NCBI GenBank assembly: GCA_022592445.1
Contig: JABYQR010000166.1
Span: forward strand, 1 to 64,000
Direction: 5' to 3'
Source of the DNA: Cytidiella melzeri
Lineage: Eukaryota; Basidiomycota; Agaricomycetes; Polyporales; Irpicaceae
DNA: 64,000 nt
Shown: positions 22,112 to 32,731 of the stretch, piece after piece
Layout of the letters: each line of letters opens with the position of its first letter
Position numbering within the stretch: position 1 is the stretch's first letter
Made by a program: the position numbers and the translations under genes
Notes under the pieces: generated by a model
Told to the model about the DNA's origin: nothing
Database searches by the model: none
What the model saw: only the letters and a program-made list of their open reading frames with translations

Positions 22112-22658
22112 TAACAAATTGGAATATGTGTGCAAGGGGTAGAGGCTGTTAAGCTTCGAAGATGAGTCTTATTATTCTTGCTTCAGCAGCTCTGCTTATA
22201 TACATGTCTGTATCTACTTATGTAAGCAACTACTATACATGTCTACTTCAGCTATTCTACTGTATTACTAAGTGCATGACTCATGCATGACTCATGCTAT
22301 GAGTGCATGACTCATTGTATGACTAGGCTCAGCACTTGTACCAGAGGCGTACATAACGAGTAAATGACTCATGCTAGTACTTGTCCTCAGATGTATGCTT
22401 TAGGCATCCTCTGGAGTTGTACTACATGCTTTCCATGTCATTTCCTATGCTACTAGAACACAGGCGTACATATATGTATAGTACTACTACAACCCATATC
22501 TGTACGTCTCAGCTAATGTGATGGTTACTACTTGAGTTTCCATATACGGCTGCATAATTCCCATATCAAGACTGTGGGAAATCTGCTACCTAAAGCGTCC
22601 TTGTAATAAGGCGTGGGAAACTACATATCATATCATATTATATTATATAGTTTTAACA
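22112..22658 (-). repeat. 3' LTR of C1
   Basis: On the minus strand it begins TGTTAAAACTATATAATAT after the purine tract AAGTGGGAG. It contains clustered TGAGTCAT repeats (22270-22350). That motif matches the bZIP/AP-1 (Gcn4-like) consensus TGASTCA. Identical clusters occur in the LTRs at 41878 and 46030. Confidence 0.9.
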
Positions 22659-22677
22659 CTCCCACTTAACCGTTACA

Positions 22678-24202
22678 TTAGTGAGTGTTTAGATCAATTA
22701 GACCTAATCTCCCACTGAAGTATGATTGCTTCTGAAATGCCAATGACTTTGTCATGATATCAGCAATCTGTTCTTCAGTTGGAACAGCATATAGTTCGGC
22801 ATTCTTATTTTCGACAAACTCTCTAACATAATGATATCGAATGTCAATATGCTTTGAGCGTGACTCTATCTTTGGATTCTTGGTGAAGTAAATAGCACCA
22901 TGATTATCACAGCATAGAATGGTAGGCTCTTGCTGTTTAAATCCAATTCTTTGAGCACGGTGCGCAACCAATAACATTGCTTGGAAGTTTCGCACAAGGC
23001 CATGTATTCTGATTCCATTGATGATAGAGCAACGGTTTTCTGCTTTTTAGAAGTCCAGGAAATTGCTCCTTCAGCCAAAAGAAATACATATCCTGTTGTC
23101 GAATGTCTGTCATCTTTATTCTCAGCCCAGTCTGCATCCGAATAACCAATAATACCAGCATTACTTGATCCATTATACTTGATCGCATAGGACTGCGTTC
23201 CAAGCAAATATCTCAGTATATATTTAGCTGATTTATAATGGTGGTCAGTTGGATTTGACATGTACTGTAAAAGACGTATGACTGCATATGAAATGTCTGG
23301 TCTAGTACCAATCATAACATATATAAGCGTGCCAATCAACGCTTGATACTGTCTCAGTAAACCAGAATCTGCTTTGTAGTCAGAATCTGCCTTCTGTAGT
23401 ACAGCACCTGAAGGTAATGGTGTCCGAGCAGGATTAGCATTTGCCATATTAAATCGTTTTAAAGCCTCTTGAATATACAACTCTTGGTCAAGTAGAATTG
23501 TTTTAGCTTTACGATCTCTCTGCACACGCATGCCTAGAATAAGCTTAGCTTCTCCTAAGTCACGCATCTCATAGCGTCCATAAGATTTTTCTTAAGTGCA
23601 GACATAGCAAGTTTACTATTTCCTATCGGAAATACATCGTCAACATATAGAATGAGAATTAAATTCCCCCCTTGTTGCCGATACACGTAAACACCAGCAT
23701 CTGAATGAATCCGGTCAAAGCCTAATTCTATCAGAGTGTTATGAATTTTGATATTCCATGTTCGTGAAGCTTGTTTAAGTCAATAAATGGCTTTCTTAAG
23801 CAAACAAACATGGTTCTCCGTTCCCTTCTCCACGAAACCTTCTGGTTGTTCCATATAGATTTCTTCATCCAGTTCGCCGTAAAGGAAAGCTGTTTTCACA
23901 TCCAATGCCTCAATTTCCCAATCTTCGAGTGCAGCTATAGCTAGTAGCATGCGTATGGATTCAAAATGTGCGACTGGTGAGAAAGTTTCTTGATAATCAA
24001 TTCCTTCAGCTTGGGTGACTCCTTTTGCAACAAGACGCGCTTTATATCGACCATCAGACTTTATGGTGAAGACCCATTTGCATTTCACAATTTTGCGTGA
24101 TGCGTCTGGTCGTCGTACAAGCGTCCAAGTTTTATTCTTCATTTGAGAATCAATTTCGTCTTGTGCAGCAGCAAACCATTGATCCCGATCATCTCTTTTC
24201 AT
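22678..24202 (-). pseudogene. C1 reverse transcriptase and RNase H
   Basis: Read leftward from 24202: the copia RT start (DQWFAAAQDEIDSQMKNKTW, then KCKWVFTIKSDGRYKARLVA), ALDVKTAFLYGELDEEIYM, and the catalytic YVDDV box at about 23640. A stop near 23780 and another break near 23567 interrupt the frame. The RNase H part has IGYSDADWAENKDDRHSTTG and SSMESEYMALCE, with a further shift at about 22990, and ends at 22678 beside the polypurine tract. Catalytic residues remain but the frame does not. Confidence 0.85.
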
Positions 24203-27151
24203 TGCCTGCTTCCACGTCTGTGGATATTCATTGATTGAATAAGCAGTAATTGAATTAAGAGTCTCATCATCAATTTCTGCAGAATCATCATATCAGTTAA
24301 GCCTCCTGATAGAGTTTGATGTTCTGGACCCGGTTCAACGGAAGGTGATCTCGAGGGTTGACGTGATGACGTTCCTGATCGCAAAGGTATCCGTAATCTG
24401 GATGGCCCTGCAACCGGAGATCTTGCGCGTATTCTCGAGTTCCAGTCAGCTCTCAAACGAAGCTCATTTTGTTCTTCCTTTTTGTCCTTAGCCACTTGCT
24501 TTTCTAAAGCTTTCTGCATATCCGCCGGCCGCATGGAAAGTTTAGGATTTTTTCCAGCAGTTGAACGTTTGTTCTGGTTGATAGGTGGTGGCAAAGGTGG
24601 TTTAGGCTTAGGTCCTCGTTTGATTTGTGGTTGTGGTTCTTTGTCAAGAACCGGAGCTGAAGGGAATTGCTGCTGTTGTCGAGAAGGATGAGTAGGTGCT
24701 TGGTGCTCTGGATGATCATCATCTCCATCATCAGAATCTTGGTGACCTTGTTCATCATTCTCTTCAAAAGGTGAAAAATTATCGTGTGGAGGAACAGTGT
24801 TATTATCACTGTTATCGCCGACTAAAGGTTGTTTGGAAGGAGTAATATCTTTACATACGGGAAATGAGTCTCGTCAAATACTGCATCGCGAGCAATGACG
24901 ATTCGCTGTTTATCCCAGAACCGGTAACCCTTTACACCCGGTTCATATCCAACGAATATCATAGGAGTTGCTTTTGGTGACAACTTGTTCTGACGACTCT
25001 TGATCGGTACATGGACGTATGCACGACATCCAAATACACGAAGCATTGAGATATCTGGTTTTATACCCAGAAAACTCTCTATAGGTGTCTGCCAGTTTAA
25101 TCGTACATTAGGTAGACGGTTATTTAAATATACCGCTGCTTCGCAAGTAAGCTTCCAGAAACCATTTGATAACCCAGCTTGCTGACGCAATGCTTCGGCT
25201 TTATATTTTATGGTCTGTTGCCATCGCTCAGCTCTACCATTTTGTTGTGGAGTATACGGTACAGACATTTGTAATTCTATTCCGTGTTCCTTCAGATAAT
25301 CCTTGAACTCATTATTAATGAACTCTGTTCCACCATCGCATCTGAACTTCTTCATCTTCTTTCCTGTTTGGTTTTCGGCCCATGACTTGTATTCTTTGAA
25401 TCTTGTGAACACTTCATCTTTGTGCTTGAGATAATAGAGCATCCCATGACTAGAAGCATCATCAAGACAAGTCATACCGTATTTGTAACCATCAATAGAA
25501 GTTGTAGAATATTCAATGAGATCGGAATGAGTTAATTCAAGGACTTCTGTAGCTCTCGACATAGATGGTGGAAATGGTTGTCTCTTTCCTTTTCCAACTT
25601 GACATCCGTGACAAGGAGAAATTGTCGATGGAATAGGAATCTTTTCTTTTAATCCCTTTGTTCCTTTGTGAAGATTTTCGACAATCTTATTCCCTGGGTG
25701 TCCTAGTCGATTATGCCACAACGTATAATCATTACGACTAACTTTATTAATTGAGTCTATCTTCCTGACTAGACGTCCTTTAATCCAATAAAGTCCGGCA
25801 TGATCAGGTTGACCATTTATAATCTCTTTTCCTTCATTATAAATTGTCCATCCTTTCGATGTAACACTGCTAGTGCATCCTTGTTGCAGTGCTCTAGAAG
25901 GAGAAAAGAATCTTGTAGTCGCATCTGGTATATAGAGGACATTGTTCAAAGTTGTGCGATGTATTTTATCTTTCACAAGGATCGTGTCAAGTACGACCGT
26001 TCCTTTTCCCAATATTTTGACAGTCATATCTTTACCTGCTACAGAGCATGTACCTGCTACCGTTGCTGGTTGATACGAGATAAAGTCGTCAATTTCATTG
26101 GTAATGTGACTAGTAGCACCACTGTCGATGAGCCATTCAACGCTTTCAGTCTCACACGTGGAATAAAGAGAAACGTTGATGATTTCATTATCGTGCTCGA
26201 AGACAGGTTTGGTATCTACTTGAAGATTATTTACAGTCGCTTTGTCTTTGCCTTTGCCTTTGGACTTCTTTCGTTGTCCTCCTTTCTTTCCTTTATTCTC
26301 CTTGTTACCCTGCTTGTTGTTGGTAGAAGATCCTTGCTGATTATTTCCATTACCACGAGACTTGTTCTGGTTAGGTTTCCCTTTATCCCAGTGCTGACTC
26401 GTAGTATGGTTAGAAAGCCCACACTTCTTGCATTTTTCCTTCGGTAAACGCGTGGTCTGCGTAATCCGATTCGCATTTTCACTGTTTGAACCCTTTCGAC
26501 GTAACTCTTCCGCAAGTATCTTGGGGATGAGCGTGTCAAACTTAATTTCTTCGGGTTTTGCAACAGTGCCAATGTATGCAGAAATGGCGGTTTCATATGA
26601 CGTTGGTAAAGCCCACAAAAGAATATGAACTTTAATTTGATCATCAAGGTCTAACCCAGCAACTTTGGTATCTCCAATCTTAGTACGGAAGCCTTGAATT
26701 TGTACGTTCATATCCTTAGACTCATCAAAAGTTGAGCTAAGTAGGTTTCTGAACGCAACAGAGCTTGCTAAGACTGATGTCTTTTCAAATCTGTTTTCAA
26801 TTTCTTCCACACTTCGGAGGCCAAATCCTCTCCTTCAAGATAGGATTGCAAAGTAATGTCAAGGTAAATATTGAAATAAGCTAAAGCGCGTTGGTTCCGA
26901 ATTTCCCAATCCTTAAGTTCCTTCTTCTCATCAGAAGTGTCAGGAGGTGCAGTAGTCGTACCAGAACCTGAACTGGTAGCTGCTGCAGGTAAGGTAGGTT
27001 TCTTTTCGGTTCCATTCACGATTAACCAAGTGTTTGAATATCTGAACAAGCCAATCATAGCGGTGGACCATTTCTTGTAGTTTGAACCGTCAAAGACAAT
27101 CATTTGACTACCGCTAATCTTTCCTGGTTCAGCCATTATAACCAAAAGCAA
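24199..27151 (-). pseudogene. C1 gag, protease and integrase
   Basis: A UBN2-type gag starts at 27136 or 27151 (IVFDGSNYKKWSTAMIGLF) and shifts frame at about 26800. The zinc knuckle CKKCGLSNHTTSQHW is at about 26400. The protease active site is WLIDSGATSH at about 26130. The GAG-pre-integrase segment contains LWHNRLGHPGNKIVENLHKG. The integrase core has HSDLIEY, RCDGGTEFINNEF and PYTPQQNGRAERWQQTIKYK. A long low-complexity linker (24820-24200) leads to RT and contains frame breaks. Confidence 0.87.
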
Positions 27152-27158
27152 TCAAGGA

Positions 27159-27665
27159 TCAAGTGTAGTACGGAATGTACACTTCAGAGATATGAGGTAC
27201 TACAGGTGCAATTACAGGTGATGACGTCTGTTTAGAAGTTTCTTCTAGAAGATCTTCGACTTTGGTATTTTCTCCGGAATCTGAGTTCTTATCTAGAGAT
27301 TGATTGGATGTGTCACCAATGTAAGTTGTGCCTGTGATGATCTCTGATGGTTCCTGATCTATTACTACTTCTGGTTCGTTGTTCTGTGGTTCTGATTCTC
27401 GACGATTTGCTAAGTCTTGAAAGTATGCAGTGACTAAAGCAGGTACGTCAAGATGCGGTACAGATCCTATGTAACCTCTAATGAGTTCTTTCTGATGTTC
27501 AAAAGGTTCAAGATACCGGTCCTGTGTTACCAATGCAATAATTCTATAAACTTCGTTTAAATCTGCTTCAAACGAATATCTATAGCGGTTAGGGCACGGT
27601 TGTGTTTCACAGGATCTTGCAACACTGTCGACGTCACAAAAGTTCTCTGTGTCAAAGAGGTGCAA
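27159..27665 (-). CDS. C1 small accessory ORF ahead of gag, unknown
   Basis: A 168-codon frame that ends eight bases before the first gag ATG. The first 90 residues look globular (RYSFEADLNEVYRIIALVTQ), and the rest is acidic and serine-rich. No motif is recognised and no zinc finger is seen. It lies between the pogo insertion and gag, inside the LTR-bounded C1 element. It may be the end of the protein begun by ORF0 (39673-41084) or a separate gene. Confidence 0.45.
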   Translation of the reverse strand: MHLFDTENFCDVDSVARSCETQPCPNRYRYSFEADLNEVYRIIALVTQDRYLEPFEHQKELIRGYIGSVPHLDVPALVTAYFQDLANRRESEPQNNEPEVVIDQEPSEIITGTTYIGDTSNQSLDKNSDSGENTKVEDLLEETSKQTSSPVIAPVVPHISEVYIPYYT

Positions 27666-29877
27666 TTCGGAGTTTGTACACGATAATGAAGCCAGAGTAC
27701 AACGTTACAAACTATGTAAAGAAAAGTCATAAAAATTTGTCAGAATGCGCTACGTGATGGTTGTGACTCGAAGCAGAACAAGAGAGAGATACTGTCCCTC
27801 CATGTATGGTGGCAACAGCCAGCCAAGCGTGACACAATTTTTTGGCGCAGAGTTAGCAACCAGTGTGGGGTTATGCGTGACGGTTGCCAGAATTAGCAAC
27901 AGGCCGTCATTGACGGTGACGTCGGCCTCTACCAACTCGGGACCGACAGGGTGCAATCCCTGGCCGGACAATTAATTTTATTACCGTAGTCCGTGTTCAA
28001 TGAAGAAAAAATTCTAGGTCATCTACTCTCCCCTAACAGTCTCTACGGCATGACTCAGAAAAAATCAACAAAGAAACAAGAGGGACCTCCACAGGCTCTC
28101 ATATCTCGCATTACCTTCCTCCAAAAGCTGCTCACAAAACTCCCTGACACATTGCCTCTCAACCCCGACACGTCTTTGTACAATTTCTCGATCGACTCTG
28201 AGAGTATTAAGGAGTTCGGGGCACTCGGCGCCTTCTCCAAAACCATGGAGACATGTTTTGAAACGTTCAAGCGTCGTGATGGTGTCATTGAGTTCACGGA
28301 ACGAGGGCGGCGGCTGGAGAAGGACTTGATTGGGGTGATGAAGGTTGCCGTGAAGGAGATGTCGGATAAGGACCGGGAGGTTTTCCAAGAGGCATGGCTT
28401 GAAAGGTTGATCAAAACAGCTGAGAGGAATGGCGTGAAGGTCGAATGGAAGAAGCGGAAGAATACTGATGATACGAGAGCAGCCGACGCTACGAGTGCGC
28501 CAGCCGCTGATGCTGCCGTCACGCAGCCTCTGCAGAAAAGACCTAGGACAACCGAGTCAGTGATCATCACTGTTGACTCGGACACAGATGACGCACCCAA
28601 TTCATTGTCGATCACCAGGACCCCCTCTATACAGCAAACACGCACCTCTACTCCCGCAACATCTGGTCGAGCCACACATTCACCTTCAGGGGTTAACCAA
28701 GACCTCCAGCCATCCCAGCCTCGCACACAATCCGGCTTAAAGCAAGCTTCCTTGGCCGGACTATGGAGGCCGCTGAAAGATTGGTCTGCAGAAGAGCGAG
28801 AGGCGCTACAGCAGCGTGAGCGCGACAAGGAAAGGGTGGAGCATACTCTTGCCACGGAACGGGAGGAGGACCAGCGAAAGTGGAAGAAGGAGCACCAAAA
28901 GGAGCTCGCACGAGAACGCCAGCGAAGGCACCGTGCCAAACGGGCAGAGGAGAAGGAAGGCGACATGGGGATGGATTCCAACAATGTCAACGACGTCTTG
29001 ATGCAAAACAGCGCCAATCTTGCTAGCGAGTCACCTGGCTTGGATGCTACTGATCTCGCAGAGCTATCGCGGCCTGGGAAAGAGTCGTGGCATCAGTTGA
29101 GGAACGGGAAGCTTGGGGGTACGAAGCAGGCGCGAGCAAAACGTACCAACTGGTTTCATCCATTCCTCTGGGTGCATATTGATTCTGCGATGCGGCGAGG
29201 TGACTGGAGCCCGGCCGCTGCAGCACGCATCCTCCAGCGCGAGCACGAAAAACTATTCAAGAGCATCACGCGCGCGACGGTGTGGAAGTGGAAGGCCAAG
29301 GGTTTGAACAAATGGTCTGATCGGACCACCGAAAACCTCAAGCGGCGACATGCGTTGGCCGGGACTGGGCGAGCTGGCATTCTGGCAAAGCACCCTGAGG
29401 TTGTAACGGAAGTCAGCACGACATTGCGAAATCTCCGGATCTCTGGCATACCTATCAATGTTTGCATCACTCGCTCCATTATGCTCGCAGTGATCAACAA
29501 ACGCCAACCCGAAATACTCTCCCCGCGCTTCCAATGCTCCGAGAAATACGTACGCACATTTCTCCAGAGTGTCATGAACTACACTCCACGTCAGGCTACG
29601 CGCGCTGCGGCGCACATTCCGCCAGATGCTGCCGATGTCTGCGAGCGCACATTCTTTTGCCTCGTATATGCGATGAAATGGGAGAACATCCCGGCATGCT
29701 TGACCGTGAACGTCGACCAGATGGGCATGTACATTCTGCCGAGCAACAGCCGCACATTCCACAACAAAGGGGCCAATCAAGTCGATGCTGTTGCGAAGGA
29801 TGAGAAGCGCGCATACACGTTGTTGGTGGCAAGCACACCAGCTGGGGATATTTTGCCCTTCCAGCAGGTCTGGGGAC

Positions 29878-30135
29878 AGGCTCCTACCCAGCCGCCCTCT
29901 CGAGCGTAAGAGGACTTGTCTCGAGGAAGTTGACCGATACTGATACATAAATAATTGTTTTATGACATATGCCAGATATAGACATGCATCAATGTTCCTA
30001 AGCTTACTAATTGACGTGATTATATAATAATATTACCAAAAAAAGAAATGCATCAATATTTTCAACCTTAATCCTCATACGCTCGATAGGACGGCTGGCA
30101 CCAAACACAAGTAAACAGCGGGCACCGGAATCGTA
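29878..30135 (+). repeat. Left terminal inverted repeat of RecQ/DUF6589 element
   Basis: It pairs with 38037-38302, roughly three quarters identical. It contains its own inverted pair (29889-29914 against 30073-30098, about 26 bp each), so the terminus can fold into a stem with a loop of about 160 bases. The middle is AT-rich. Confidence 0.88.
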
Positions 30136-30248
30136 AACGCTCAAATTCTTCCTTTTACAGCTGCATCACCGCCGTGCATCACCGGCGTAAGCTGCTGCTC
30201 GGTCCTCAATAAAAATGAACGCGAGGCGACTTTTTTTAGTGCACCTCA

Positions 30249-32726
30249 ATGTTGCGTCCGTCGCGTGCAAGAAAGCTGTGTCCGGAAATTCCCAGTCTTG
30301 AAGTCATTCGACGAAAAGGCGAAGGTTTTTTTGGCTGCCGGCCGTGTCTTTGGCAGGCAGAGCTGGACCAGGCTATCCTCGATGGTACCAAGGATGTTGT
30401 CGCGGTATCAGGTACAGGGTCTGGCAAAACACTCACATTCTGGCTGCCCCTGCTATTTTGCCCGGAAGGTATTCAAATTGTTATCACCCCTCTGAATATT
30501 CTTGGCGCTCAGAACAGGGACCAATTGGAGGCTAAAGGAATCAGCGCGATAGCCATCGACGCGCAGAATATGTCATTGGAGGTCATGCAGGTATGTCATA
30601 ATTAATGTCGAGATAATATGACACGCTTTCATCACTTACATAGAACATCCTCACGAGGAAATATCGCGTCATTATTGTGAACCCGGAGATAGCGCTAGCC
30701 TGAGGCGGAAAATTTGAGAAGCTCTGGAAGGACGGCGACTTTGTCTCACATATCATCAGTGTTGTTTGGGACGAAGCGCACTGTGTCAGTACCTGGGGAA
30801 AGTTCCGGAAGGAGTACGCTGAGGCCGGACGCCTGCGCAACCTGCTTGTGGAGAGAGTTCCTTACCTGGTCGTCTCCGCTACATTTCCTGAACAAATTAT
30901 GAAAGACGTTATGAGTACCCTCAAAATGGACCATGATAGAACGAAATACATCCAGCGATCAAATGACCGGCCAAATGTTTACCTCAGTGTCCACCGAATT
31001 CGCCACTCGCTGAAGAGCTTCAAGGATCTTGAGTTTCTTGTTCCAAAAAACTGGAAGTCCGGGGACAAGACTCCGAAGTTTCTGATCTTCTTCGACAGTA
31101 TTCAGGAGTCGGTCGATGCGGTGAAGTCTTTATGGCCGAAGATGCCATCGGAAATCCGAAATCGTCTAGTGTGGTTCAACTCCGACATGACCAAACAGTA
31201 TTGTGAGCTCACCACGCGGCAGTTCAAAGGAGATGATGGCCCGTGCTGCCTCGGCTGCACAGACTCCTTTGGATTAGTGAGTAGCGTGCATCAAAATTAA
31301 AACAAATCTGACACAACATCTAGGGAGTCGACATACCGGATATTGGTTTTGTTGGCCAATGGCGAGCAACGTGCGATATGGATACACTTTGGCAGCGGTT
31401 CGGCCGCGTCGGTTGTGGTCCAGGTACCGAAGGAGTCGCTGTTCTGTTTGCGGAGGGTAAACATTTCGACGACATGAAAGAGAAAGCTGCGTTAGCTGCT
31501 GAAGCAAAGAAAAAAGCGCAAGAGGCTAGAGCAAGCGAGGCGGAGAAACGAAAACGAGGATTGAATGCAGCCGGATCAAGAAAACGTGCACGCACCGATA
31601 ATTCGCCAGCACTACCTCCGAGCACAGACAACAATGAAGAACGTAATAGTCTCGCAGTGATTGATAGCCTCTCTGTGCATGAGGAGCTCAGGGTTCAGTA
31701 CCGACAGTCCCTCGCAGATCAGAAGCAAAAACAAAGTAAAACAAAGAAAATAGCGGGCAATACAGCGCAGCTCCCACCGGGGATAGACAACATCATCAAC
31801 GCTGCAACACGTCCCTTCAATTGCCACCGAGTTCCCATCGCTGCTTACTATCAGAACGATAGAAGATGTAAGTAGCGCTCAATAACTCACATCTCGTGTG
31901 TCGTACTTACCTAAACAGTGCCCGATCATTCTCACTGTGCCCCTGGAATTCCCGCCGGATGTGGCCGCTGCAACTTGATCATGTCTACCACCTGCTGCAA
32001 TCTATGCAACGCCAAATCCGACCATCCCAGCGATATTTTCACTCGCTTCATTCCTCCTCCACCAGACATGGCATCCGAGGCACCTCCAGTTCGACCAGTC
32101 ACTACTCGCGTGTCTCGGCTGTCCAAGTTTGACGCGACGACATCTGACTACGCTCTCCGGAAGAAACTCGACGACTTTCGCTGCGCAAGAATGCAAGAAC
32201 AGTATGGCTACGCCATCGCACTCAACTTAGGGCCAACCGAGATAATGAGCGACGAAGATCTCGAGCGCATTGCATCTTGTGCACGGTCGAAGAAGATCGG
32301 GTCGGTGGAGGATATACAGAGAGAGGCTCCGAAGTGGCGAAGAGCGCAGGAGTATGCCGGAAGTGTGCTCGAATTACTGCAAAGGTACGCTGCCTGTAAA
32401 GATTCGAAACCACTTCATCAGCTTACGCATCAGTAGACATTACCCTATCACCGACCTCTACGCTGTTATGCCACTACATCAACGCCAGCTTACCACGCCA
32501 CTCGATGCAAGTATCAATCGCAACTTACAGGCAGGAGCGAAGAAGACTATGACATGCGGAGCATGCAAACGACAGGGGCACACCCGTAAGTCATTTACTG
32601 TGCTCACGAGCGAACAACTACTAACTATGCAAGCTCTACATAGGACGGAGTATTGAGTGCCCTATGAAAGGACAAACTAGTGCAAGTACGATGGGTACAA
32701 ACAAAGAGAACACTTCAAACGCGTAG
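30249..32726 (+). pseudogene. RecQ-like DEAH helicase, six exons, one internal stop
   Basis: Exons inferred from GT-AG sites: 30249-30590, 30644-31276, 31324-31867, 31919-32384, 32434-32585, 32644-32726, giving 740 codons in frame. Helicase motifs in order: GTGSGKT (Walker A), VVWDEAHCVSTWG (box II, RecQ style), VVSATFPE, FLIFFDSIQ, GLGVDIPDIGF, LWQRFGRVGCG. After the core come a charged nuclear-localisation-like stretch, a Cys-rich cluster (HCAPGIPAGCGRCN) and a C-terminal knuckle (CGACKRQGHTRRSIEC). A TGA lies at about 30700. Motif VI has GRVGC where the family usually has an Arg. RecQ enzymes unwind DNA 3' to 5'; here it may process transposition or replication intermediates. Confidence 0.85.
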
Positions 32727-32731
32727 GTTGA

